Shown here piece after piece: positions 51,401 through 57,736 of a stretch of 64,000 bases of DNA. The notes beneath the pieces were generated by a model that did no database searches, was not told where the DNA came from, and saw only the letters and a program-made list of their open reading frames with translations. This stretch comes from Streptomyces sp. NL15-2K (GTDB taxonomy: Bacteria > Actinomycetota > Actinomycetes > Streptomycetales > Streptomycetaceae): positions 1,178,001 to 1,242,000 of the forward strand of contig NZ_CP130630.1 in assembly GCF_030551255.1 (NCBI RefSeq), written 5' to 3'. Both the position numbers and the translations under genes were made by a program. Numbering within the stretch: the first letter of the stretch is position 1; each line of letters starts with the position of its first letter.

Positions 51401-53453
51401 CACACTGCTCACGGATCACATCCGCCACATAACCCGGATCACGGTGCCCACCGGGACGCGCGACCACCAGCGTCGCACCCCACACCACAGTCCCGACCAA
51501 CTCCCACACCGACACGTCGAACACCGCCGGCGTCTTCTGCAACACCCGATCCCCCGCACCGATCCCATACCGATCCCGCATCCACACCAACCGGTTCACA
51601 ACGCTCCGATGAGAGACCGCAACCCCCTTCGGCCGCCCCGTCGAACCCGACGTATAGATCACATACGCCGCCTGCCGCACATCCACCGAAACAGGCCCCG
51701 CAACAACCCCGCCCTGGCCTGTCGACACCCGGGCCACAGCCTCCGCATCATCCAGCACCACCACCGGCGCCGCATCCTCCAACAACAACGCCACCCGCTC
51801 CGCCGGATAACCCGGATCCACCGGCAGATACGCCGCCCCCGCCCTCAACACCCCCCACAACGCAACAACCAGCTCAACCCCACGCTCCAACACCACCGCC
51901 ACCGTCGACCCCGCAACCACACCCCGACCGACCAGATGATGAGCCAGCCGCCCCGCCCGCACATCCAACTCCGCATACGACAACTCCACACCCTCAAACA
52001 CCACCGCCACCGCATCCGGCGACCGCCGCACCCGAGCCGCAAACAACTCAGACAAAGTCCCCGACTCCACCACCCCAGCCGTGTCATTCCACCCGACCAG
52101 CACCCGCTCCCGCTCACCCGCACCCAGCACATCCACCGCATGCAGCCGAACACCCGGATCACCGACCACCGCCCCCAGCACCCGCTGGAACGACTCCGCG
52201 ACCCTCGCCACCGTCGGCGCGTCGAACAGCGAGTCCGCTCCGACGAGGAAGCCGGTCAGCCCGTCGGGGCGGCCGTGCTCGTCGAACCGTTCCTCGATCA
52301 TCAGTTCGAGGTCGAACCTGGCCACCGGCAGATTCGACGGCAGCGGCTCCACAGCGACCCCGGGCAGTTCCAGCACGGCCTCGGCCGCGTTCTGCACGGT
52401 CAGCATGACCTGGAACAGCGGGTGCCGGTTCAAGGACCGCTCGGGCGTCAGCGCCTCCACCAGCCGCTCGAACGGCACATCCTGGTGGGCCAGAGCGCCG
52501 AGGCTCGCCTCCCGCACCCGGCCCAGCACAGCACGGAACTCCGGATCACCCGACAAGTCCCCACGGATCACCAGGTTGTTGACGAAGAAGCCGATCAGAT
52601 CGTCCAGCGCCTCATCGGTACGACCCGCCACCGCCGAACCCACCGGGATGTCCGTCCCGGCCCCCAGCCGCGAGAGCGTCACCGCCAGCGCCGCCTGAAG
52701 CACCATGAACGCCGTCACACTCTCAGCGCGGGCCAGCTCCGCCAGCCGCTGGTGCACCTCCGCCGGCACCCGCACCGGCACCCGGTGACCGAACGGGCTC
52801 GCCACCGCCGGCCGCGGCCGGTCCACCGGCAACGCCAACTCCTCAGGCGTATCGGCCAGTTGCCGCCGCCAGTAGTCCAGCTGGACCGAGATCCGGCTCT
52901 CCGGGTCGGACTCCTCTCCCAGCAACTCCCGCTGCCACAGCGCGTAATCCGCGTACTGCACCGGCAGCGGCTCCCACTCCGGAGCCTCGCCCCGCAGCCG
53001 CGCCGCATACGCCGCCGACAGGTCACGGCCCAGTGGGCGGTGGGACGAGGCGTCGGTGGCGATGTGGTGCAGGACCAGGATCAGTACGTGCTCGTCCGGC
53101 GCGGTGGTGAGCAGCGTCGCGCGGACGGGCACCTCGGAGGACAGGTCGAATGTGGCGCGGGCCGCCTCCTGGCGGGCGTCGGCGACATCCTCCGGCGCGA
53201 CCTGCCGTACGGCCATTTCCCAGTCGAACTCGGCCGGATCGAGGATTCGCTGATAAGGCTCGCCGTCCACGTCGGGAAATACCGTGCGCAGCGATTCGTG
53301 GCGCTTCAGCAAATCCCGTATGGCCGCGTCGAGCGCTGCGACATTCAGCGGGCCGTGCATCACCAAGGTGATGACGTTGTTATAGGTGAGGCTCGAATTC
53401 TCCAGCCTGGCCAGGAACCAGAGCCGGCGCTGTGCGAACGACAACGGGATCAT
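12183..53453 (-). CDS. Giant 13-module NRPS, 13,756 aa
   Basis: Single uninterrupted ORF of 41,271 bp coding for roughly 1.4-1.5 MDa of peptide synthetase. It holds 13 A domains, 13 GGHSL carrier domains, nine ordinary C domains and four dual E/C domains (opening modules 4, 5, 8 and 10). C-domain starts fall at about residues 1, 1044, 2119, 3162, 4200, 5291, 6365, 7397, 8462, 9521, 10590, 11638 and 12685. Predicted residues are Ser-Asp-(D)Ser-(D)X-Asp-Tyr-(D)X'-Tyr-(D)Tyr-Ser-Asp-Ser-Asp. The start is placed at ATG 53453 because AAAGGAG ends 8 nt upstream and the protein then opens on [11 protein letters not shown] as its neighbour does; an in-frame upstream start at 53531 would bury this site. 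It should receive the chain from the gene ending at 61253 and pass it to the one starting at 12183. There is no thioesterase or stand-alone epimerase. A StrR-type site lies about 135 nt upstream. Confidence 0.98.
12192..12197 (-). promoter_or_regulatory. RBS of the downstream NRPS gene
   Basis: AAGGAG lies inside the last codons of the giant NRPS and ends 8 nt before ATG 12183. Together with the one-base TGATG stop/start overlap it indicates translational coupling. Confidence 0.85.
15402..18542 (-). other. NRPS module 12 (C-A-T): predicted Ser
   Basis: Ordinary C domain. The A-domain pocket reads DVWHVSLVDK (FDVSVWE near 16600), a Ser code. The A domain is one of four near-identical copies (modules 1, 3, 10, 12). 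Carrier domain near 15580. Confidence 0.84.
18543..21686 (-). other. NRPS module 11 (C-A-T): predicted Asp, hybrid A domain
   Basis: The pocket is DLTKVGHIGK (TDLGNT near 19755), Asp. The part of the A domain before the SGSTG motif resembles the unassigned-type A domains of modules 4, 7 and 17 ([19 protein letters not shown]). From the SGSTG motif onward it matches the Asp core of module 14, so the domain looks chimeric. Confidence 0.84.
21687..24893 (-). other. NRPS module 10 (dual E/C-A-T): predicted Ser
   Basis: The dual-type domain ([18 protein letters not shown]) should epimerise the Tyr of module 9 and condense it. The A-domain pocket is DVWHVSLVDK, Ser (FDVSVWE near 22880). One small local difference from the other Ser copies is SGEVLSL for SGEALSL. 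Carrier domain near 21860. Confidence 0.83.
24894..28070 (-). other. NRPS module 9 (C-A-T): predicted D-Tyr (aromatic)
   Basis: The pocket reads DASTVAAVCK (FDAATSE near 26075). It differs from the Phe module 15 mainly by Ser for Trp at the third position, which favours Tyr or a beta-hydroxy-Tyr. Motif A7 reads YWTGD rather than YRTGD (codon 25545-25547, residue about 9303). The [12 protein letters not shown] carrier domain precedes a dual E/C domain. Confidence 0.75.
28071..31265 (-). other. NRPS module 8 (dual E/C-A-T): predicted Tyr (aromatic)
   Basis: The dual-type domain has [11 protein letters not shown] and HHLLLDH. The A-domain pocket is DASTVAAVCK (FDAAVSE near 29240), with the core almost identical to module 6. 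Carrier domain near 28230. Confidence 0.77.
31266..34361 (-). other. NRPS module 7 (C-A-T): unassigned D-residue X'
   Basis: The pocket reads DALSVGAVIK (FDASVLD near 32440). It is related to the DALSLGTVMK type of modules 4 and 17 but not identical; I do not recognise a firm substrate. The [12 protein letters not shown] carrier near 31440 precedes a dual E/C domain, so a D-residue is predicted. Confidence 0.72.
34362..37583 (-). other. NRPS module 6 (C-A-T): predicted Tyr (aromatic)
   Basis: The pocket is DASTVAAVCK (FDAAVSE near 35565). The C domain has an acidic insertion before HHIASDG. The A domain carries seven consecutive Asp (34803-34823) between motifs A8 and A10. Carrier domain near 34530. 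Confidence 0.77.
37584..40856 (-). other. NRPS module 5 (dual E/C-A-T): predicted Asp
   Basis: The dual-type domain has [11 protein letters not shown] and HHIVQDH and should epimerise residue 4. The A-domain pocket is DLTKVGHIGK (TDLGNT near 38810), Asp. Its core has diverged from the near-identical pair in modules 11 and 14. Carrier domain near 37770. Confidence 0.83.
40857..43970 (-). other. NRPS module 4 (dual E/C-A-T): unassigned D-residue X
   Basis: The dual-type domain ([18 protein letters not shown]) follows the Ser of module 3. Its second His motif ends in Arg where the other complete dual domains have His. The A-domain pocket is DALSLGTVMK (FDASVLD near 42010), the same as module 17; substrate not recognised. 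The [12 protein letters not shown] carrier near 41030 precedes another dual E/C. Confidence 0.74.
43971..47099 (-). other. NRPS module 3 (C-A-T): predicted D-Ser
   Basis: Ordinary C domain (HHIATDGWS). The A-domain pocket is DVWHVSLVDK (FDVSVWE near 45160), Ser. The [12 protein letters not shown] carrier near 44140 precedes the dual E/C domain of module 4. Confidence 0.84.
47100..50324 (-). other. NRPS module 2 (C-A-T): predicted Asp
   Basis: The pocket is DLTKVGHIGK (TDLGNT near 48315), Asp. This A domain belongs to the more diverged Asp copies, like module 13. Carrier domain near 47270. Confidence 0.85.
50325..53453 (-). other. NRPS module 1 of the giant protein (C-A-T): predicted Ser
   Basis: The first C domain starts at the initiator Met and reads HHIATDASS, with Ala replacing Gly of HHxxxDG. 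It should accept the chain from the upstream NRPS. The A-domain pocket is DVWHVSLVDK (FDVSVWE near 51512), Ser. Carrier domain near 50490. Confidence 0.82.
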
Positions 53454-53461
53454 CAATGCCT

Positions 53462-53468
53462 CTCCTTT
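53462..53468 (-). promoter_or_regulatory. RBS of the giant NRPS gene
   Basis: AAAGGAG ends 8 nt before ATG 53453, the same spacing as at the downstream NRPS. This decides the start in favour of 53453 rather than the in-frame ATG at 53474 or the longer reading from 53531. Confidence 0.85.
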
Positions 53469-53587
53469 GCGCATCGAACGCACACCGCAGGTCCGCCCAG
53501 GCATATGTCCGGGCCCGGTCGGCTCGGTCATTCCAGCTCATCTGCGGATGTTGGGCAAGGCATGCCCAAATGGAAGGAGAGGGTGCT

Positions 53588-53616
53588 GTTCAACCGAGGC
53601 GATTACGCAGTTGAAC
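53588..53616. promoter_or_regulatory. Candidate StrR-family activator binding site
   Basis: GTTCAACCG-N11-CAGTTGAAC: two 9-bp arms matching as an inverted repeat at 8 of 9 positions. This has the form of the StrR site known from streptomycin and glycopeptide clusters (GTTCGActG-N11-CagTcGAAc). It is about 135 nt before the NRPS start, a sensible position for activation. No StrR-like gene is in the window. Confidence 0.72.
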
Positions 53617-53633
53617 AAGGCCTGGTATGGCCC

Positions 53634-53665
53634 GGGCGGAACGCGGTTCGGCCGCGGTTCCGCCC
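53634..53665. terminator. Strong hairpin between lipoprotein and NRPS genes
   Basis: Arms GGGCGGAAC (53634-53642) and GTTCCGCCC (53657-53665) pair perfectly, and an inner GCGG/CCGC pair extends the stem with one bulged G. It has no T-run, so it may be a terminator of the lipoprotein transcript or a leader structure. Confidence 0.45.
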
Positions 53666-53754
53666 GGTCGTTCCGGGCTGGACCGCGGCCGATGCCGACA
53701 CGCGAGCGAGGTGGCCCCGCTTTCCGGGAGGTTCCCCGGGGGCCTCCACCACGG

Positions 53755-54231
53755 TCAGTTCTGCTCGCCCCCAACCTGCTTGTTGCAGTAGGAGAACGCC
53801 TCGACGAGCTTCTCCTGGGAGACTCCGGAGCCCTCGACGCTGATGTCCAGGGTGCCGGGCTTGGGGTCCTTGGCGTTCACGCCCTGGCCGCGCAGGCACT
53901 CGGCCTTCTTCAGGACGCGGTCCTGGTCGGCTTCCGTGATGTCCTCGTTGGCGTCGTCGCTGGGGGCGTACTTCGCGCAGGCCGCCCGTGCCGCTTCGTG
54001 TTCGGCGCTGGAACCGGAGACGGGGACCATTTCCCCGCCGCCCTCTCCGGGAGCCGCGTCGGGGACCTCGACGCCTTGCTTCTTCATGCAGTTGGCGAAC
54101 TTCTCCATGCGGTCCTGGTCGGCCTGCGAGGCGCCGGCCCCGTTGTTGGACGAGTCGTCACCGCCGCACGCGGTCATCCCGAACATGGCGGCGGCCGCGA
54201 GGGCCACCGCGGCGAAAGTCTGTGTCTTCAT
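53755..54231 (-). CDS. Secreted lipoprotein with duplicated CX36C unit
   Basis: 158-residue predicted lipoprotein of unknown function. Residues 1-21 form a signal peptide with a hydrophobic core and a lipobox ending MTAC, so Cys22 would be lipidated and the protein anchored outside the membrane. The mature part shows an internal duplication: ADQDRxxxxxxCxxxQGV occurs at about residues 37-54 and again at 101-118. Each unit has a second Cys 37 positions later (C48/C85 and C112/C149), a period of 64 residues, suggesting two equivalent disulfide-closed domains. ATG 54231 is preferred because it gives a normal signal peptide; GTG 54240 would add three residues. It follows the MacAB-like genes but sits behind a terminator, so it probably has its own promoter. 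The context suggests a role with that transporter, but no function is recognised. Confidence 0.85.
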   Translation of the reverse strand: MKTQTFAAVALAAAAMFGMTACGGDDSSNNGAGASQADQDRMEKFANCMKKQGVEVPDAAPGEGGGEMVPVSGSSAEHEAARAACAKYAPSDDANEDITEADQDRVLKKAECLRGQGVNAKDPKPGTLDISVEGSGVSQEKLVEAFSYCNKQVGGEQN

Positions 54232-54253
54232 GCTCACCACAGTGGCCGCCGGG

Positions 54254-54270
54254 AGGTTTCCCGCCGGTGA
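54254..54270. promoter_or_regulatory. Shared upstream element of the lipoprotein gene
   Basis: AGGTTTCCCGCCGGTGA lies about 25-40 nt upstream of the lipoprotein start. The same 17-mer with two changes occurs upstream of the HlyD-like gene at 57566-57582. This may be a common operator, for example for a response regulator encoded elsewhere. Confidence 0.4.
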
Positions 54271-54330
54271 CCGTCGTCGTTAACCGGTCTCTTACGAGAG
54301 CTGGCGGGGTTGGGTCGGCATACGAAAAGC

Positions 54331-54372
54331 GGGGTGCCCCCGTGTCCGCGTGAGCGGGCACGGGGGCACCCC
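54331..54372 (-). terminator. Terminator after the FtsX-like permease gene
   Basis: Perfect 14-bp stem (54331-54344 with 54359-54372) and a 14-nt loop that can itself fold through CCGC/GCGG. In the minus direction it is followed by GCTTTTCG. It begins 26 nt past the permease stop. Confidence 0.85.
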
Positions 54373-54398
54373 TGGTGACCGGCCGGGGGATGTACCGG

Positions 54399-55592
54399 TC
54401 AGCTTGTGGCGAGCGCCTCGGTGGGCGTCAGGTTGGCGGCTCGGCGTGCCGGATACACGCCGGCCAGGGCGCCGATGGTGACGGCGGCGAGGGCACCGCC
54501 GACGATGGCCTGGCCGGGCAGGGCGAGGGGCCAGTCGCGGTAGACGGCGTAACCGAGGCAGGTGGCCAGTCCGATGAGCACTCCCGCGGCGCCGCCGAGC
54601 GCCGACAGGGTCACGGACTCGGTGAGGAACTGGAGCCGGATCTGTCCGCGCGTTGCGCCGAGCGAACGGCGCAGTCCGATTTCCTGGCGCCGCTCCAGCA
54701 CGGAGATGACCATGATGTTGGCGATGCCGACGCCGCCGGCCAGCAGGGCGATGGCGCCGAGGCCGAAGAACAGCGCGTTGAAGGTGCGTTCGGCGGCGGC
54801 CTGGGCGGTCAGCGCGTCCGAGGGGCGGCTGATCTGGACCTCTTCCGGGTGCTGGGGGTTGACGGTGTAGCCGAGCACGCTGCGCACGGCCCCCACGGTC
54901 TCCTCGGTGGAGCGTTCGTAGAGGGTGGTGACGTTGCCGTCGAATCCGAGCCGTTCCGCGTACGACCAGCCGATGAGGGCGGAGCGGTCGATCTCGGGGG
55001 CGAGGGCGACCTCTTCGAGGACGCCGACGACCTTGAACCACTGTCCGTCGATGTAGACGTGCGCGCCGGCGCGGTCGATGCCGAGCCGTTCGGCGGCGGT
55101 CGAGCCGAGTACGACGGACGGGTACTGGCTGGTGGCGGCGTTGAGGAAGGCGCCGGACTGCACGGTGCCGCCGAGAGTGCCGAGCAGGTTGGTGCGGGTG
55201 GCCTGGACGGCAATGCCGCTGGTCGTCGCGGAGGAGATTTTGTCGGTGCGGCGGGCGGTCGCGTCCTCCACCAGGCCGGTCGCCGACACTCCGGTGACGC
55301 CGGGGATGCGGGAGACCATGCTCTCGGCGTTCTCGGGCAGAGTCGAGTCCTTGCCGGTGAGTGTCGTTCCGGGTTCGACGGTCAGCAGGTTGGTGCCGAG
55401 TTGCTCGATCTCCTCCATGAGCGCGGCTCGGCTGACGGTGCTGATGCCGACGAGGCCGATCATGGCGGCGACGCCGATGGCGATGCCGAGCGCGGACAGT
55501 ACGGCGCGCAGTGGCCGGCCGCGCAGCCCTTCGAGGCCGACGGAGGCCAGGTCGCCGGCGCGCAGCCGGGCCGGTTCGGGCAGGGCTTTCAT
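54399..55592 (-). CDS. FtsX/MacB-like ABC transporter permease
   Basis: 397-residue permease of the MacB/FtsX family. It has one N-terminal membrane segment (about residues 30-52), a large extracytoplasmic domain, then three C-terminal membrane segments (about 285-305, 330-350 and 360-380) ending with the family hallmark [15 protein letters not shown]. These proteins do not form a classic export channel; they transmit ATPase-driven movement to an extracytoplasmic partner. Its start overlaps the ATPase stop as ATGA, so the two are translationally coupled, and it ends at a strong hairpin. In an NRPS cluster it probably serves peptide export or self-protection, together with the adaptor and ATPase. 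Family assignment is firm; substrate is inferred from context only. Confidence 0.93.
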   Translation of the reverse strand: MKALPEPARLRAGDLASVGLEGLRGRPLRAVLSALGIAIGVAAMIGLVGISTVSRAALMEEIEQLGTNLLTVEPGTTLTGKDSTLPENAESMVSRIPGVTGVSATGLVEDATARRTDKISSATTSGIAVQATRTNLLGTLGGTVQSGAFLNAATSQYPSVVLGSTAAERLGIDRAGAHVYIDGQWFKVVGVLEEVALAPEIDRSALIGWSYAERLGFDGNVTTLYERSTEETVGAVRSVLGYTVNPQHPEEVQISRPSDALTAQAAAERTFNALFFGLGAIALLAGGVGIANIMVISVLERRQEIGLRRSLGATRGQIRLQFLTESVTLSALGGAAGVLIGLATCLGYAVYRDWPLALPGQAIVGGALAAVTIGALAGVYPARRAANLTPTEALATS

Positions 55593-56317
55593 GCCGGTAC
55601 CCCCGTATCGGCGTGGAGTTGGCCGTCGCGGATCTCCAGGCGGCGCGGCAGTGAGGCCGCGACCTCCAGGTCGTGGGTGATCACTACGACGGCGGTGCCG
55701 TCGCGGTTCAGTTCGCCGAGCAGGTCGAGCACGCCGGCGCCGGACGCCGTGTCGAGGTTGCCGGTCGGTTCGTCGGCGAGCAGCAGCGGCGGGTTGCCTA
55801 CGACGGCGCGGGCGATCGCGGCGCGCTGTTTCTCGCCGCCGGACATCTGGTTGGGGCGGTGGTCGAGGCGGTGTCCGAGGCCGACGCGTTCCAGCGCGGC
55901 CTGGGCCCGCTTGCGCCGTTCCCGTGGCGGGATGCCGTGGTAGAGCAGCCCGGTGGCGACGTTGTCGACGGCGGACAGGTGAGGGGTGAGGAAGAACTGC
56001 TGGAACACGAACCCGATCCAGCGGGCGCGTACCGCGGCGAGCCGCCGGTCGGGCAGTTTGGCGACGTCGTGTCCCTGGATGAGGACGCGGCCGGTGGTCG
56101 GCTTGTCCAGCGTCCCCATCAGGTTCAGCAGTGACGACTTTCCGGAGCCGGACGGGCCGAGGATCGCGACGAGTTCGCCGGGGTGGACGGCGAGGGACAC
56201 GTGGCGCACCGCGCGTACGCCGCCGGGGTATTCCTTGGTGGCGTTGTCGACCGCGATGACCGGGGTGGTGCCCGGACCGCTCGTTCCCCCGGCGGTGGTG
56301 CGGGTGGTGTCGCTCAT
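55589..56317 (-). CDS. MacB/LolD-type ABC transporter ATPase
   Basis: 242-residue stand-alone nucleotide-binding subunit. Walker [10 protein letters not shown] is near residues 55-62, the Q-loop FVFQQ near 104, the signature MSGGEKQR near 155-162, Walker B LLLADEP near 175-181 and the switch His in VITHD near 210. An N-terminal extension of about 18 residues is rich in Thr and Gly. The start overlaps the stop of the HlyD-like gene by ATGA, and the stop overlaps the permease start by ATGA, making a tight three-gene unit of adaptor, ATPase and permease. All catalytic motifs are intact. It should energise the FtsX-like permease. Confidence 0.95.
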   Translation of the reverse strand: MSDTTRTTAGGTSGPGTTPVIAVDNATKEYPGGVRAVRHVSLAVHPGELVAILGPSGSGKSSLLNLMGTLDKPTTGRVLIQGHDVAKLPDRRLAAVRARWIGFVFQQFFLTPHLSAVDNVATGLLYHGIPPRERRKRAQAALERVGLGHRLDHRPNQMSGGEKQRAAIARAVVGNPPLLLADEPTGNLDTASGAGVLDLLGELNRDGTAVVVITHDLEVAASLPRRLEIRDGQLHADTGVPA

Positions 56318-57513
56318 GATTTGGGCACCTGCACCTTCATGCCCGGCGTGAGGTTCCCCGTCACCTCGACGTTGTCGCCTTCGAAGATGCCGAGTTTCAC
56401 GGGCACGGCGCGGACGGTCCCGGCGGCGGTCACGACGTTCACCTCGTAGCTGCCGTCCGCGGACGCCAGCAGCGCGTTGACCGGTACGGCCAGCGCGTTC
56501 TTGTGCTCGGTGCTGGTGAAGCCGACTGTGGCCGGGGCGCCGTCCAGGTCACCGGCGCTCTTCTTGTTGTCGAGGGTGATGTAGACGGGGATGGTGGCGT
56601 TCTGGGTGCCTTCGCCGGTCTGCGACTGGGCGTTGGTGTCGCCGGCGGTCGCGACCTTGCCGATGGAGGAGACACGGCCGGTGGTGGTCTTCCCGCCCGG
56701 CAGGGTCACCTTCACCTTGGCGCCCTTCTTGGCCATGTCCTGGTCGCTGACGGGCAGGTCGACGGTGATGCGCCGTTCGGTGCCGCTGGCGGTGAGCACC
56801 TCGCCGGCGGCGGGGGTGCCCAGGATCGCGCTGATTTTGGTGACCCGGATCTCGCCGGTCTGCATCACCACGTCGCCGGGCTTGACCACGCCGGACTCGG
56901 TCACGTTCAGGTCGTCCTGCCACTCCTTGACGGCTCTGGCGGTGGACGTGCTGAAGGTGCGGTCGACGCTGAGGTAGTCGCCGTAGCCGAGCGAGGTCAG
57001 GTTGCGCTCCAGCTCCAGCACGTCGTAGCCACGCGTCATCCCCACTTTCAACTCCCGCCAGAACGGGGTGGTTCCGATGAACAGCGGTACGTCGTGGCCG
57101 TCCTTGCCGTAGACCCTGTCGCCGCGCCTGATGACGTCGCCGGCGGCGGGCAGCGCGGTGATGCGTCCGCCGCCCTCGGCGAGCACGGGGCGGCTGCCCG
57201 TGTAGCCGAGCGTGCCGTCGACATCGGTGGTGTTGACCATGTCGGTGCGGACCACTTCCGCCGTCGGCAGTGTGGAGGTCTTCGCCGTCTTCGTGCCGCC
57301 TTCGTCCTGCGCCGCGTACACCACGCCCGCCGCTCCGACCGCGAGCACCACGGTCCCGCCCACCAGTACCCGGAACACCCGGCGGCGTCGGCGCTTCGAC
57401 GCCTGCGCCTCCTCGTGCTGCTGCTCCTGCGTCCGCTCCGGCTCCGGTTCCTGCGTCCGCTCCGGCTCCGGTTCCTGCTGCCGCGCCGGGGCCGTGGCCT
57501 CAGGCTCGCTCAT
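56314..57513 (-). CDS. HlyD-like adaptor with peptidoglycan-binding domain
   Basis: 399-residue membrane-fusion-type protein for the MacAB-like transporter. Residues 1-46 are a charged cytoplasmic tail containing an imperfect EPEPERTQ repeat and a basic stretch. A single membrane segment follows (about 47-67). A peptidoglycan-binding_1-like domain is at about 160-206, and HlyD-like beta-rich domains follow to the C terminus. This architecture is typical of Gram-positive transporters without an outer-membrane partner. ATG 57513 is supported by GGAGG 7 nt upstream. It is the first gene of the adaptor-ATPase-permease operon and is transcribed divergently from the ABC exporter. The role in self-resistance or export is inferred from context. 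Confidence 0.92.
   Translation of the reverse strand: MSEPEATAPARQQEPEPERTQEPEPERTQEQQHEEAQASKRRRRRVFRVLVGGTVVLAVGAAGVVYAAQDEGGTKTAKTSTLPTAEVVRTDMVNTTDVDGTLGYTGSRPVLAEGGGRITALPAAGDVIRRGDRVYGKDGHDVPLFIGTTPFWRELKVGMTRGYDVLELERNLTSLGYGDYLSVDRTFSTSTARAVKEWQDDLNVTESGVVKPGDVVMQTGEIRVTKISAILGTPAAGEVLTASGTERRITVDLPVSDQDMAKKGAKVKVTLPGGKTTTGRVSSIGKVATAGDTNAQSQTGEGTQNATIPVYITLDNKKSAGDLDGAPATVGFTSTEHKNALAVPVNALLASADGSYEVNVVTAAGTVRAVPVKLGIFEGDNVEVTGNLTPGMKVQVPKS
57430..57477. repeat. Two perfect tandem 24-bp repeats in the adaptor gene
   Basis: Two identical 24-nt units (57430-57453 and 57454-57477) code for the repeated EPEPERTQ stretch in the cytoplasmic tail of the HlyD-like protein. Copy number may vary between strains by slippage. 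Confidence 0.9.
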
Positions 57514-57565
57514 GGCTGGGCCTCCGTGTTGACATCGTCTGCATGTGTTCAGGCTGGGGTGCGGC

Positions 57566-57582
57566 AGGTTTCCCGGCGGTTA
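57566..57582. promoter_or_regulatory. Shared upstream element of the HlyD-like gene
   Basis: AGGTTTCCCGGCGGTTA, matching the lipoprotein upstream element (54254-54270) at 15 of 17 positions in the same orientation relative to the downstream gene. Confidence 0.4.
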
Positions 57583-57612
57583 GCGCATCGTGTTGGGACC
57601 TCGGGACCGGGT

Positions 57613-57641
57613 GTTCAACTGTGGCGATGCCGTGGTTGGAC
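57613..57641. promoter_or_regulatory. Second candidate StrR-family binding site
   Basis: GTTCAACTG-N11-TGGTTGGAC. The left arm matches the StrR-type consensus well; the right arm pairs with it at 6 of 9 positions. The 11-nt spacer shares GGCGAT with the site upstream of the NRPS. It sits about 95 nt before the ABC exporter start. Confidence 0.6.
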
Positions 57642-57736
57642 AGCCGGTCGCAACCGCCGGGGCAGTGCACGCGTTCCCAGCCCTTGGCTTCGCGGGTACG
57701 GTCGCTAACCGTCAGCCTCGGCCGGAAGGAAATTTC

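Larger units (their letters stand above)
53454..53754 (-). other. Intergenic leader upstream of the giant NRPS gene
   Basis: 301 nt between the lipoprotein stop and the giant NRPS start. It holds a weak GC-rich inverted repeat just after the lipoprotein stop (53727-53747), a strong hairpin (53634-53665), the StrR-type site (53588-53616) and the NRPS ribosome binding site. No supported gene is seen here. Confidence 0.8.
57514..57736. promoter_or_regulatory. Divergent promoter region between transporter operons
   Basis: 223 nt separate the starts of the HlyD-like gene (minus) and the ABC exporter (plus). It holds a 17-nt element shared with the lipoprotein promoter (57566-57582), a StrR-type site (57613-57641), and GGTTAGCG at 57578-57585 mirrored by CGCTAACC at 57703-57710. 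I could not place -10 and -35 boxes with confidence. Confidence 0.7.

Noticed and set aside
53454..53531. N-terminal extension of the giant NRPS to 53531
   Set aside because: The extra 26 residues show no C-domain similarity, and the strong AAAGGAG at 53462-53468 with 8-nt spacing marks ATG 53453.
54291..54301. Small palindrome CTCTTACGAGAG as a tRNA or riboswitch piece
   Set aside because: Too short; no cloverleaf or conserved riboswitch core around it.
57590..57736. Exporter start at 57590
   Set aside because: It would translate through the StrR-type site and promoter; GGAAGGA points to GTG 57737.
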